Shown: piece after piece, positions 21,741-32,218 of the stretch
Layout: every line of letters begins with the position of its first letter
Position numbering within the stretch: the first letter of the stretch is position 1
Origin: Tetrapyrgos nigripes
Taxonomy: Eukaryota; Basidiomycota; Agaricomycetes; Agaricales; Campanellaceae
NCBI GenBank assembly: GCA_013368315.1
Contig: JAACJM010000270.1
Location: 1 to 64,000, forward strand
Direction of reading: 5' to 3'
DNA: 64,000 bases
The notes under the pieces: model-generated
What the model saw: only the letters and a program-made list of their open reading frames with translations
Told to the model about the DNA's origin: nothing
Databases searched by the model: none
Translations under genes and position numbers: made by a program

Positions 21741-23189
21741 AGTCCTGGTCTATTATCCAAATTGGATCTCCCCCCACTGCCTTCCTCTCTCCATGATAGA
21801 CCCTATGCAAACAGGTCCTCAAGATAACGAAATACCTTCTGGGTCTGTTATCCACTGGCTGGCGAGCGGTGGGACTGGGTATATATATGTGTATGCATGC
21901 TTCTTGTATGCTGCTTCAATCGATCTTACTAACATATAATATTTGACCTCTTTCCAGATTCACAACATATGTATTTTAGTATTCGTGTCCCAGGTACATA
22001 GTAGCCTTTCCACTTTAATCCTCTGCTACCAGCGCTCCTAATGTTATTTTTCACTGGTGTTCCCTAGCGTTTTCCCGCTCGTGCCTGCCATTCTTCTTTG
22101 AGTTATGTGCGACGGCGATGCTGTGGCAGCGTGGCTGTGAGTCACATTCGGAATAGCTATGTATGTATCTAGATCTGGTCCTCGCCTTCTCAGTTTTCCA
22201 TTCAACGCCGACTTCGATGTCCAGACGGGGACTTTAATCTGAGGATGGGTTCTGCCGACTGCGGGAACGTTATGCTTATGAAAGGGTGTTACTTGTATCT
22301 GGATTCTGGGATGGAGATGATGGTTTTGAGTAACGGGTTCGTACCAGAGAGTATATATATACCTTCATGATGTAGTGGCTACGTATCAATCTGAATATAT
22401 CTGTTGGCTTCAGTACACTTCTGTTGGATCACTGGAGCTCTTCCTATGAATTTGTAAAACTTGAAGTTAATTCAGGGAAAACAAGTTGTAGAGGGAAGTA
22501 AGTAGAGACCATGTATTTCTACATAATGGTAAACGACTGCGGTAGTGTTTTCGAATTAATGAATTCCAGCCTCCCCTCAATTATCTCTCACTATACGTAA
22601 ATTCCCAGATAAAACCATAACAGAATCGCTCCCATTGACTTCATGAGACTCTTTATCTCCATCGTGAATCCAATTAATGAGTTATAGATGTCAATTAAAT
22701 ATATTGATATGATGATGCAGGAGCAGCAAATCCCAGGTCCAGTTTGGAGCCAGTGTACCTTTCACTGACAAAAACCAGTGGGGGGGAAGGGGGGGAGGTT
22801 AAGATCTGGAGAAAAAGAAAAAGAAAGAAAAGTATAAAGGCCTAGGATCGCATCGTTGGTATTTGCTTATGGTCAAGTAGTGTGGAGGGGGATTGCCGTT
22901 ATCCATGGGGAAAGGAATGGGGGAGTAGGGGGGTGACTCATAGGACAAGAAACTCAAGGCAGCGTCAATTCCTTCTTGACTTCTTGTCCGAGTTTTTCTC
23001 TACTTTTTTTTCGCTTTCCCGAATGACGTCAATTTCCATTTCTTTCTTTTTCTTCAGAACAAGGACGAGGGATCATCCAGTGGCACTGGTCGGAATTCCC
23101 TCCCTGCATTTTGGAAGGAAGCGGATGCGTCTTGTCCATGCCGTTGGTAGGGCTCCAACCTGTTAATTACTTGTTACAGTTATAACATG

Positions 23190-23890
23190 TTATAACCAGT
23201 TACTAACAGATTTTTCCGACGACCGGATTTTGCGTGAAATAAGCTTATGGGAGTGAAATTCAAAGAGTCCCTCCCTCAACCAGACTTTTGCGTACATCGC
23301 TTGAGTGGTGGTCTCGGCTTTCATAGATGAGCGCACATCAGAGCAAAGGTGACGCAATTTTGAGAATAGCCGTTCAACGGATACACTTGTTCCTGGAATG
23401 GCCAAAAAGTTGTGGGCTATGCGTGATATGATTGGAAATCCACGTTGATCTTCAGTGGTCTCAACACAGACATAAAAACCTAGAATACCTTCCACCATTG
23501 CAAGGTCTTTTTCATTTCACCTTGCCCTCCCTCTCCAGAAAAATATCACTCCAATCTATCTGATGTTTGGCTAGAGCTACCCTGAATATCAGACAAGCTC
23601 TCGTCTTCTGAATCAGATGGCATTTCGTTCCACAGAGACTCAAAGAGTTTGTCATTGCTGGATGTCTTCTTTGGCTTTCTCAGAGAGACACCGTTCGAGC
23701 CCACAGGCACAGCCTGAGAATAGGACTCGTAGACATGCTCAAAAAGGGCCTTTGCCTGCTGATACTCATCCAAATGACGCTTTCCAAACCAACTCAGGCG
23801 GAATGTCAGATGGTATACTGGAAAAAATTGTTGTTCAATGCATAGACATCCGGAAAGCATTGCCTGATACTCACCAGGGTAATATATCAC
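23190..23890 (-). pseudogene. hAT transposase remnants
   Basis: Two minus-strand pieces. The upstream piece (23890-23546) includes YHLTFRLSWFGKRHLDEYQQAKALFEH and an acidic linker ending SSQTSDRLE. The downstream piece (23498-23190) contains the dimerisation block FPIISRIAHNFLAIPGTSVS followed by VERLFSKLRHLCSD. A stop and frame change lie between them, and the BED finger and most of the RNase-H core are missing. Confidence 0.75.
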
Positions 23891-24057
23891 TGTAAGTGCA
23901 TAATATGCGTAAGAAACAAGTAAAAAATGATAAGCTTACCAGTATCTAAGTACTTCTTACAGTGAGTAATGACTTCCATAGTCCTGTGTGCAGCTTCAAA
24001 GATTCTAGGATGTCCACGTCGATGGTCAAGAATTTAAGCGAGCTTGTCATTGGCGTC

Positions 24058-24265
24058 CACTAGCACAAAAGAGGGAAGGCGGCGGTATGGTTGTCAGGGA
24101 AAATATTTTGTGCAGGACTCTGATGTTCAGGTCTGGCTCAACCTCACAGATGGTTTCGCGACATTAGCTAGCGCAAAAGAGGAAATGTGGCAGTATGGCT
24201 GTCGGGGAAAAGATTTTGTGCAGGAATCTGATGTTCGGGTCCAACTCAACCTCACACAGCAATTG
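24058..24265. repeat. ~109-bp tandem duplication
   Basis: CTAGC(A/G)CAAAAGAGG(G/A)A and GGGAAAA(T/G)ATTTTGTGCAGGA occur twice at a period of about 109 bp inside the hAT element. Confidence 0.75.
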
Positions 24266-24983
24266 ATGGACCGCCATCGACGTGATGTCATTCTTCAGAA
24301 ATTGCCAGCATGTGGCTACCAGTTACTAACAGGTTATAACAGTTAATACCTGTTACTGGGCTCAGGTATAACTTCTTATTATTTTAACCTGTTATTAACC
24401 AGTTATAACAGTATTTAATAGTATTCGGTTGGAGCCCTAGCCGTTGGTCTCAAATTACTTCTCGACTTTTTTTTTTTTACGTTTCTATTTTCATTTTTTC
24501 TGGTGTGGTGACGCGGTTTCGGGTACTGTTTTGGTCTCCAGCCACCGGCTGCTATACACCTTACCACAATTCGATGAGGGGCGAGGGGGTAGACTTGAGA
24601 TCGGGGTGATTATGGCGTAAGGCATATAATCTATGGTCATGTTGATTGTACCTTTAGCGTGTTTTCCTTGTTTTCTATTCATTTTTATAGTGCAATACTC
24701 AGATACATAGTACGAGCAAGCCATGCTCAATGCTCACCAGAAACTATAAGAGACAGAACTTCGTCATCGTAGGGAGAATAGCCAGGTCAACGATGTGAGT
24801 TGCTTTCCTCTGGGCTTCGATGGTATACACTGGTCGTGACAATGGTGGCATAGCTGGAGAGGAAGGGGGGAAAGGAGCAGGCAAGCGAAGTGATGGTTGA
24901 GGAGGAAAGAAAGGAAGGAGTCCTAGTCCTCGGCTTGTGTTCACAACAGTTATTTAGCGTCTCCATATGCTGTCCAAAGTGCA

Positions 24984-25142
24984 CTTTTATTATGCACCCG
25001 TAGAAATTCATAATCGACACCCGTAGAAATTACTATGCACCCATAGAAATTCATACTCGGCACCCGTAAAAACTCATAGGTACGACACCCGTAGAAATTC
25101 AGAGTGGACACCCGGTATTTATTAAAGATCGAGACCCGTATT
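24984..25142. repeat. Left subterminal repeat array
   Basis: About six degenerate units of CACCCGTAGAAATTCATA and GACACCCGT in tandem. The complement of the same units forms the array at 29668-29850. Likely transposase-binding sites of the element. Confidence 0.75.
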
Positions 25143-26328
25143 CATTTGATTTCATCTAATTTGCTGACGTGTTCTGCTGACGTGGTCTCGGCTATGATGT
25201 CATTCTTGTCAGATGCGTCTCATTCCATGATCTCCAGACATTTATAGCTTCTGGAAAGGATGTTACTGTCAGTAAATTCGTTAGCTTTTAGGTCTATACT
25301 TAAGCCTAATATGTAGAGATTGTGCAAAAAATAATTCCCTGAAGAGATGCTATAATAGACTTGATATCTAGTGCTTCAAGTGGATCTGCCGATGAGGCCT
25401 CCAAGTCATCAAATCCATGCCATATCAGAATCAATGATACCAGAACTCATTATCAGTAACACACCATATAGAGTGCAACATATGTTATTAGAGAAAGAAA
25501 ACATATGAACACAAAAACGAGTGAAGTATTAATTAGTGGTTTGTATGTATAAAGGAGCATGAAGAGTGTGCAATGGAAGGAAATGTGGATCTAGGTAAAA
25601 GTGGTAGTAGGTGAAAACTCCTCTGGACACATATGGAGAGAATGAATGAACTCAACGATGGATACTGTGGCAGAAGTGACGATCTGATCCTCAACATTCA
25701 TACACCAGAATGAAATTAGACCACAGTCTGCACTGATCGTAGGAACCATTTTTACAGCCTATATTGCACCTTTGTATGTCTCATTCTTTTTTCATTCCTC
25801 AACAGGCAGTCAAACCCTGATTATTATCATTTTCATATGATGCTTTATTTGATATTTATCACTTTTTTTGAGCTTAGTGGTACACCAGAATGAAACTAGG
25901 CCACAGTCTTGTTCATAGTGAGCCACAGCTGTGTGGGAGCTCTATGATGTATCTGGATGCAATCCAGCCTATCTATCTCCTTTCTTCTTTCACTCTACAG
26001 ATCCCACATTCTAAGGTCTGCAACCAGGCCCAGGCATGATGTTCTTCACAGAGCTTAGTGGTACATGAGGCTTGGCAGTAAGTCTTATTTTTTTCCATTT
26101 CTTCTGATTCTTCCTTAGGTTTTACCCCTTTCAGGTGGAATAATCACAGGCCATTCGGTCAGTTAGGTCAATAGTGTCACTCCTGGAGTCCTGCTAGCTT
26201 AACCTATCCTGTCCAGACTGACCAACAAAATTGCAAAAGAATAACATTACATAGTCGAGATATTTATGTATAAGATCACATTCCCTGCCTATTTCGCTGT
26301 TTGCGCTGACGACTGGGCTTGTCATCAT

Positions 26329-29300
26329 CTACAGAGTGCAAAGCAAGGTGCTTGTCTGCACTAAGTCGCTCTTGGAGGGAGGGCTGGTGATCAAAGGAGA
26401 AACAACATTGATGGGATATGAAACAGACAGAATACCTTGAATGACTGACTCATTCTTGGTTTTGATTGATTTCTTCATCTTGAAACCCTTCTTACCAATT
26501 TTGTCCAAGCCAAGGACACACCTAGATAATCCTCGGTATTCTCGACTGACCAGCCCCTTTGAAAGGCTTCCAGGATCATACCAGCACACAGTGAGACTGT
26601 AGAAACTAGTCAGGAAAATATTGACAGGAAAAGTCAAAATTGACTCACATAAGTTTTCCATGACTATCCTTTACCATTCGCCCATTCCCACAATACTCAA
26701 GTGGTCCAATGGCTACATCTGTGGTGTTCTTGCTTACTATATTCTTGAAAAGCTTGGATTCACGTTCGTGAGCTTCGACTATGCGAAAGCGTGAGGAGTA
26801 AGGTGGCCAGCAGCTGAGCATCATATATGATCAGCAAACACAGTGACGTCAATGGTGAAAATTGCAACATGTACGGAACAAGCACTTTTCTTTCCTGTTT
26901 GTCCCCCAATTCTGAAGATAAGCAGTGACACTGATCTGATGTAGATCGAGAATTTTGTTTGGCTTGCTTTGTGAGTACCTCTTGAAGGGTCATTGAGTAC
27001 TCATTCTCCTAGTTCCTGGCAATATAGTTTATGTCAGTGTGCAATGGTAATGGCTATGAACAACATACAATGCCACCTCTGAGGTTGGAAAGGAATTTGG
27101 TGGAAAGACTGGAGTCATGGTCCAAATCTGATGGCGGTCATGATAGGAGTATGTAGGCCGAAAAAAGGCACCAGAATCATCAAACAGAGAGGTATAAACC
27201 TCTTCCAACAAATAAGTAGGTGCTCCATCACCCAGACCTATAACCAGGCTTCAGTGAACACAGTTAGTGATGAATGTCAAAAACACTTACCATGAGATTG
27301 AAACATGTGTGTTAAGGGGTCCAAAACGCTGGGAACAGACCTGTCTAGCTGAACTCACATGCGATTACCAAACACAAGATGACCAAGGTCAGGCTGCGAG
27401 TCTGGCTTGAGTGACTTTCGAATGCGAGCGGGCTCAAAGACATCAAAAAGAGAAGCCTCATGTCCAGTTTGTACATGGAAAATTCCATGATTCCCATCTT
27501 GGTGGATTGAATTAATGATGTGCTGGTGAATGAAGAAAGACATAGTCAGATACTGAAAGCATCAATTTGTTGGAAAAATTTACAATGTACTTATCAATCA
27601 GGGAAGCCTCCCGAAAGGTACACTTAATGCGGTCCTTCCCATATACCACTAGCCAATCAGCGTACTTCTTCCTCTGCTTGACTGTAGGAGCCAGCACACC
27701 TCCGTGAATGGCAGGTCATAGAAGTTTCTCCCTGTAATTCAGGTATGACAGTGAGAGGATTGATAAGTAATGGTGCTGAGAGACTTACCAAAGCTCTGGA
27801 GAATAAGACATATTAACAAATTCCCAATATGCAAGGCAGAGACGAGCTGTACGCGATGGACAGTCAAAAACCTCAGCCTCAGTGAGAAAGGGTGAAATTC
27901 CTGTAATGTCTGATTAAAAGAGGAGACCAGCTGTCAAATATGAAGATGTAGCGTACCAGCCATTGCAAACGTCTCAAGACCAACATAAATCCCAATGCCA
28001 TGGAAGATCTTCATGTCATGCACAACCTGAATGGCCGAGACTTGATCTCTTTGACAAGATGGAGAGTTCACTCGTGCCATTATGGCTTGAGTAACTTGGT
28101 CGAGAAAAGTGAGCCACGTATGGACTGGATCTGGGATGGAGAGCTCAAAAGGAATAGGGCCACTTGGTAAATACCAGTTAGGCTGCTGCAAGTGAATATG
28201 CTAGCAAAGGAATGTGAAATTTAGCAACATACCTGAAATATATTGTCAAGCGTGACAAAAGCCAAGAAGTAGTCCTGGAATTCAAATGCAAGCCCGATAC
28301 TGAATCGGCAGACCTAATGATAGAATTAGATTGTTTTGGAGTTGACCAGCAGTGTTCAATTATATGATAACTCACCTTGACTGGGAGCTTCGCAATAGAT
28401 TGCAAGAATTGCTTCCGGGTATAAAGCTGTACGTTGGTATGTGTAAGAAATGCCAACTATTTGGTAATCATACATTAGTATGGAAGTAAAGCAGAAGGAA
28501 AACACATACATAGAGATTTAAAGGTCCCAACTCCATGTCTAGACCACGTGCAGTTGCACTGACTGCCTCTGGGCCTCGCAGTGAGAGTGTAGAGATAGGC
28601 GGTGGAACAGGGTTTCTACGCGTAACACGGAACACCTCAGGCCACAAAGGGGTCTGTTGTTAAGTCCGGGCGGATCCTAGTGTTAGGAAACACGTCGGAC
28701 CTGAGCGGAAGTCTTGTTGGAGTTTTAAGAAAGGATGAAGACGGAACCGGGCGGAACCGGTAGTCTTATGGAAACGAAGTATAGGGAAGACACGGAATGG
28801 AATCCGTTAAGATGGTACTTTGTTGTCTGAAGTCAGATGAAGTTATGAGACCAGCTAATTCGATTTTAGACTTAAGCTATCTACTACAAAGTTGCTAGCT
28901 TAAGTACTACTTTGGAAACTATCGGAATGAGTAGGAGTAAGATAGGAAAGGTTCGGAAATGAAGGAAAAGCACATGGTGTTATTGGAGATGGATGGAGTA
29001 CTACGGAACGAAGTGGAAACAAAGTGGAAACAAAGTGGAACGGATTGGAGATGAAGTGGAATAGCTTTGGAGATTAGATACGAGCTATCCGGTAGTTATC
29101 CGAAATGAATCACGAGTTCCCGGATGGGATCCGTGTGTGGAGATTAATAGTGGAGCTCGGATATGAAATCGGAAATGAATGATCGGAAAGTGTTCGGAAT
29201 GAAAGGGAATGAAGTTCGAAATAAAAGGAAAAGAAGTTCGGAATAGCATCAGATGCAATCGGAAAGATGTATGGAAGCATAGATATTACATCTGTGCACC

Positions 29301-29504
29301 ATTGGTTCCACGTTTGTAGCAACAATGTGGACCCAATCGCGTTACCAGACCAAGCTTGACAGCAGAACAGGAGCCGCCGGGAGCTTTCCTGCGCTCAGAG
29401 GCAGTTGGGTCCGCATGGATACCAAGAATAGGTCCAAGATTTTTATCCTGAATGGCGGATCGAATTTGTAGTGCCATACAAGTGCCTTCTCGCTGTTCAG
29501 GCAT
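26329..29504 (-). pseudogene. Uncharacterised repeat-encoded protein, intron-rich, split by a solo LTR
   Basis: ATG 29504 starts MPEQREGTCMALQIRSAIQD. Exon 1 is broken at the LTR; removing the LTR and one 5-bp target copy restores NGAQTPLWPEVFRVTRR in frame. Further blocks: STLSLRGPEAVSATARGLDM; LAFLTHTNVQLYTRKQFLQS; LAFEFQDYFLAFVTLDNIFQ; IPDPVHTWLTFLDQVTQAIM; IYVGLETFAMAG; YADWLVVYGKDR; KLMLSVSDYVFLH; and FHVQTGHEASLFDVFEPARI. They are joined by 30-62 nt introns. A TGA before VLAPT near 27705 shows decay. The C-terminal part ends at 26329. I recognise the family as recurring in Agaricomycete genomes but know no function. Being the sole gene of a TIR element, it is the transposase candidate. 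Confidence 0.6.
28658..29290. mobile_element. Solo LTR
   Basis: 633 bp starting TGTTAAGTCC and ending GATATTACA, flanked by the 5-bp duplication TCTGT (28653-28657 and 29291-29295). It lies within exon 1 of the minus-strand gene, whose frame is restored when it is removed. No internal retrotransposon sequence remains, so it arose by LTR-LTR recombination. The sequence is purine-rich with many GGAA(T/A) words. TG..CA ends and 5-bp TSD fit Copia or Gypsy. Confidence 0.85.
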
Positions 29505-29667
29505 GGTTGAAGATGAGAGTATCAGTAAACGAACAACGCTGCAATGTGACTCGTGACTTCCTATGGTCACATGACTGGTAGAAGCGTGTATAGAAGTGGT
29601 TGAGTGCACAGTGAGAACTACTAAATTTGGCTTACCTTACTAGATTAAGCTAGCTATATACATGAAT

Positions 29668-29850
29668 GTGGGTGTCGACTTTGAATAAATACGGGTATCA
29701 ACCTTTGAATAAAATACGGGTGTCGACTTTGAATAATTACGGGTGTCGACTTTGAATAAATACGGGTATCAACCTTTGAATAAAATACGGGTGTCGACTT
29801 TGAATGAAATAATCCAGGTGTCAACCTTTGAATTTCTACGGGTTGAATAA
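29668..29850. repeat. Right subterminal repeat array
   Basis: Alternating units of ACGGGTGTCGACTTTGAATAA and ACGGGTATCAACCTTTGAATAA, about seven copies, complementary to the array at 24984-25142. Not a CRISPR: there are no unique spacers. Confidence 0.8.
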
Positions 29851-30150
29851 AAGTGCACTTTGACCAGCATATCTCCAACGAATTATACACGAAGAAAAGA
29901 CACTCGAAACGTAGAAGCAAGCGAATAGAGTCCTAGTTGTAACAAAATCATTCAGAACGTTCAGGAACAAAAAGCAAGGTATAATGCGTATATCTAGGGT
30001 GAAGTTGGACCCGGAATCGAGAAAAGACGAACTTGTCCCATAACAAATCGTCATGATTTAGGTATATGCACGCCAGTACGCGCCACTGTCTCAGTAGATC
30101 GTGCCTCATTCATCCATTGCTCCTCATCCCATCACCTGAGTAAACAGTGC

Positions 30151-30970
30151 CTAATTCCTCCTAAATCTCGAGAAAATTGCTCTTTTCTCTGTGACGAGAT
30201 AATCCGGCGCAGTCGCACCCACCATCCCATCTCTTCTTCCAAAACAGACCGTACACCCTGCAAGTAGGATCAGAATGAGCGAGACGAATGTGAGCCAGAA
30301 GCCTGGAGACGATTGAGATAAGGACGCGTGTGGATGTGTAGGCATATAGTATATGAATACAAGGGCGACGTGGAATGCATGCAGGTTGGACATTGATGCA
30401 ATGAAATGAGATGAAAGGCATATGCGTCGTGATTTTGATAGAGCGGATATGAAGATATAATGACAGGGTCGTGAGACGATGACGAGGTTGATGACAATAT
30501 TAGGAGTAAAAATAAGCGCGCATCAGTCATGTATCGATGGAAGCCCAGTTTTGGGGGATTCAAAGCGTGTCGATATCGCAAATGCGTCGGTCTTCGCGCA
30601 ACATGAATCGAGAATAGGAAGAGAAAGGAGAGAAAAGAGGGATGAGAACCAATCAATAATGAAGCATGTTTTTTTTTTTTTTGAAAAGTTAAGGGGCGGT
30701 ATTCACATTTGCACCCACGTCATTTTCGTTTCCAGCCTCGTGGTGAACGAAAGCAAATAGCGCGATGTCGATGATGAACGCAATGAAAGTGAGTAAGGCG
30801 GCCAAGAAGGATACAAGGGAGGATATGAGAGTCACGGAGACATGCATCGAAATCCGAAAAGAAATCCGAGGCCGTTCCGAAACCCCAGACACGCTGATCC
30901 ACTGCCATGTCGACAGTCCACGGTTTTTGACTAACTCGCCTTTCCTGCCTCTGTTACCAACTCGTCCCAC
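30151..30970 (-). pseudogene. SUR7/PalI-family membrane protein, interrupted
   Basis: Plasma-membrane tetraspan family (SUR7/PalI, eisosome and pH signalling). Minus-strand piece 1 (to about 30689) has VTLISSLVSFLAALLTFIAF followed by IIDIALFAFVHHE and NVNTAP. Piece 2 (about 30312-30151) has GFWLTFVSLILILLAGCTVC then FGRR, the family's last transmembrane segment and its CxVCFGRR end. The roughly 375 bp between them is not a clean intron: the 3' site CTCCAG is present but no GT donor follows NTAP, and a T14 run sits at the break. The N-terminal transmembrane segment and the C-terminal tail are not identified. Confidence 0.55.
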
Positions 30971-31005
30971 TTGACTACCCCACCGACTGCTACTTCATGT
31001 CTGCA
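30835..31005. repeat. Dispersed repeat copy 1
   Basis: AAAAGAAATCCGAGG, GACAGTCCACGG and TTTTGACTAACTCGCCTTTCC recur at 41160-41290 and, in shorter form, at 50990-51080, all in the same orientation. Confidence 0.7.
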
Positions 31006-31317
31006 TAACACAGTCACCCCAGCAAAGTCCGAGCAACCGTCAATGAAACCATAGAGGAGATTTTGACTTGCTTGGTTGCGATAACCGTGAGTATACTGTC
31101 TTTCTTGCGGAGGTTATACATCGTGCTAACCACCTTTTCTCTTCCCCTTTCCTTCATACCCACATCGATATCTACGTCTCGCGTTGTTCTGTGCACCGCA
31201 ACCCACCTCTACTCATCTGTTGCAACTGCCGCCCTTCAATACGCTCGCTCATATGAATACTTCCCTTATACATCCACCCACATCACAACCCCTCAACCAC
31301 ACACTGGAACGCCGTTC

Positions 31318-31412
31318 GGAAACTTGTTCAGGAAGGAAGGGCACAGAGTGTCGGTGTCGATATATGCGCATTTTTTGTTGGGTTAAAGGAACGTGGGTAA
31401 CGAATTCCTTTC
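31318..31412. repeat. Dispersed repeat (copy also at 39109-39196)
   Basis: TTCAGGAAGGAAGGGCACAG through GAATTCCTTTCTC matches 39109-39196. The match ends where the large inverted repeat starts here (31414), marking that element's left boundary. Confidence 0.7.
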
Positions 31413-31413
31413 T

Positions 31414-31858
31414 CTATGCTTGTCTGTCATGGACAAAATTATTCCCCGCAACTCTCCCCTCATTTTCACACTGCTCACACTTCTTTCAGCTATTTTGAGG
31501 CCTATCACTTCCTTTTTGCCAATGCTTGGAATTCCTCGCCCTCCCTCATTTTCCCCGCACTTTCCAAATATACATTTGGACTCCCACGCGCACTTCTAGC
31601 GTGACGTGTGACATCAGCTCCCCGCGCACTTCTTGCCTTTCCACACCGCGCACTTTCCTTTCCACACCACGCACTTTCCTTTCCACACCGCACACTTTCC
31701 TTTCCACACTGCGCACTTCTTTCACTCTCCGCAATCCACACCGCTGCGCGCTTCATATTTTTGGAGAAAGAAATGATTCAGATAGTGTAATTGTAATCTG
31801 ATAGTGTAAGTAGACTTTAAATTTAATAGAGGCAATTCAAACAAGTATAAGTAAGTTA
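31414..31858 (+). repeat. Left long terminal inverted repeat
   Basis: Arm of about 445 bp, partner at 37922-38330. The middle (about 31635-31730) is a minisatellite of GCACTTTCCTTTCCACACC(G/A)C units, four to five here and fewer in the right arm, so the arms differ mainly by unit number. Confidence 0.8.
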
Positions 31859-31963
31859 AACTCTAGTATCTAATTGGGTACCCTCACCTGAGATTTCGGA
31901 GGGAGCATCAGTGGTCGCTTTGTTTGGAAAGTGGGAACGGCGCATCAAGCCGTCGCTTAAGAT

Positions 31964-32026
31964 CACATGGGGTACCTATTTCGGGGGTCTCGGGCATGCT
32001 TGCCCCCAAAATATGTACCCCATGTG
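31964..32026. repeat. Near-perfect hairpin
   Basis: CACATGGGGTACCTATTTCG onward (31964-31987) pairs at 22 of 24 positions with 32003-32026, loop 15 nt. It lies just inside the left inverted repeat and downstream of the BTB gene. Could be a MITE or a structured 3' signal. Confidence 0.75.
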
Positions 32027-32218
32027 ACAGATTGGGGAAACAACTTCTGTCCTCGTTGTTCACTGCTTTCTTTCAGCATACGGTTGTAGAGCTTTGTGTT
32101 AGAGCTTTGTGTTTTGCCAAATTTCAGGACACAATGTCAAAGGTATATTAAAACCAAGTAAATAACGAATGACAGAAGTTGGGTATGAATGAGGTGCAAA
32201 GAGCTAATTGGTAAGCGA

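Larger units (their letters stand above)
23148..24439 (-). mobile_element. Deleted hAT element with exact ends
   Basis: 1292 bp. Inverted repeats TAGGGCTCCAACC (23148-23160) and GGTTGGAGCCCTA (24427-24439) match perfectly over 13 bp. The 8-bp target duplication GCCGTTGG flanks it at 23140-23147 and 24440-24447. Subterminal sequence is rich in TTATAAC/GTTATAA words on both sides. It holds only remnants of a minus-strand hAT transposase, so it cannot move alone. Confidence 0.88.
24965..29872 (-). mobile_element. TIR element with repeat-array subtermini and one uncharacterised gene
   Basis: 4908 bp. Left end ATATGCTG(T)CCAAAGTGCACTTTTATT mirrors the right end AAAAGTGCACTTTGACCAGCATAT over about 45 bp, with CCCGTAGAAATT at the inner edge of both. 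CTCC flanks both ends (24961-24964 and 29873-29876), a possible 4-bp target duplication. Inside each end lies an array of CACCCGTAGAAATT-type units (left) and their complement, TACGGGTGTCGACTTTGAAT-type (right). A single minus-strand multi-exon gene fills the interior, itself interrupted by a solo LTR. The region 25142-26328 is gene-free apart from small direct repeats (ACACCAGAATGAAA near 25702 and 25882). I cannot assign a superfamily. Confidence 0.75.

Noticed and set aside
24984..25142. CRISPR-like array
   Set aside because: Units are contiguous and degenerate with no unique spacers, are mirrored at the other end of a TIR element, and the DNA is eukaryotic.
31014..31386. Small open frames upstream of the dispersed repeat
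   Set aside because: No motif, different frames overlap equally well, and the segment is next to repeat DNA; no gene supported from 31005 to 31317.
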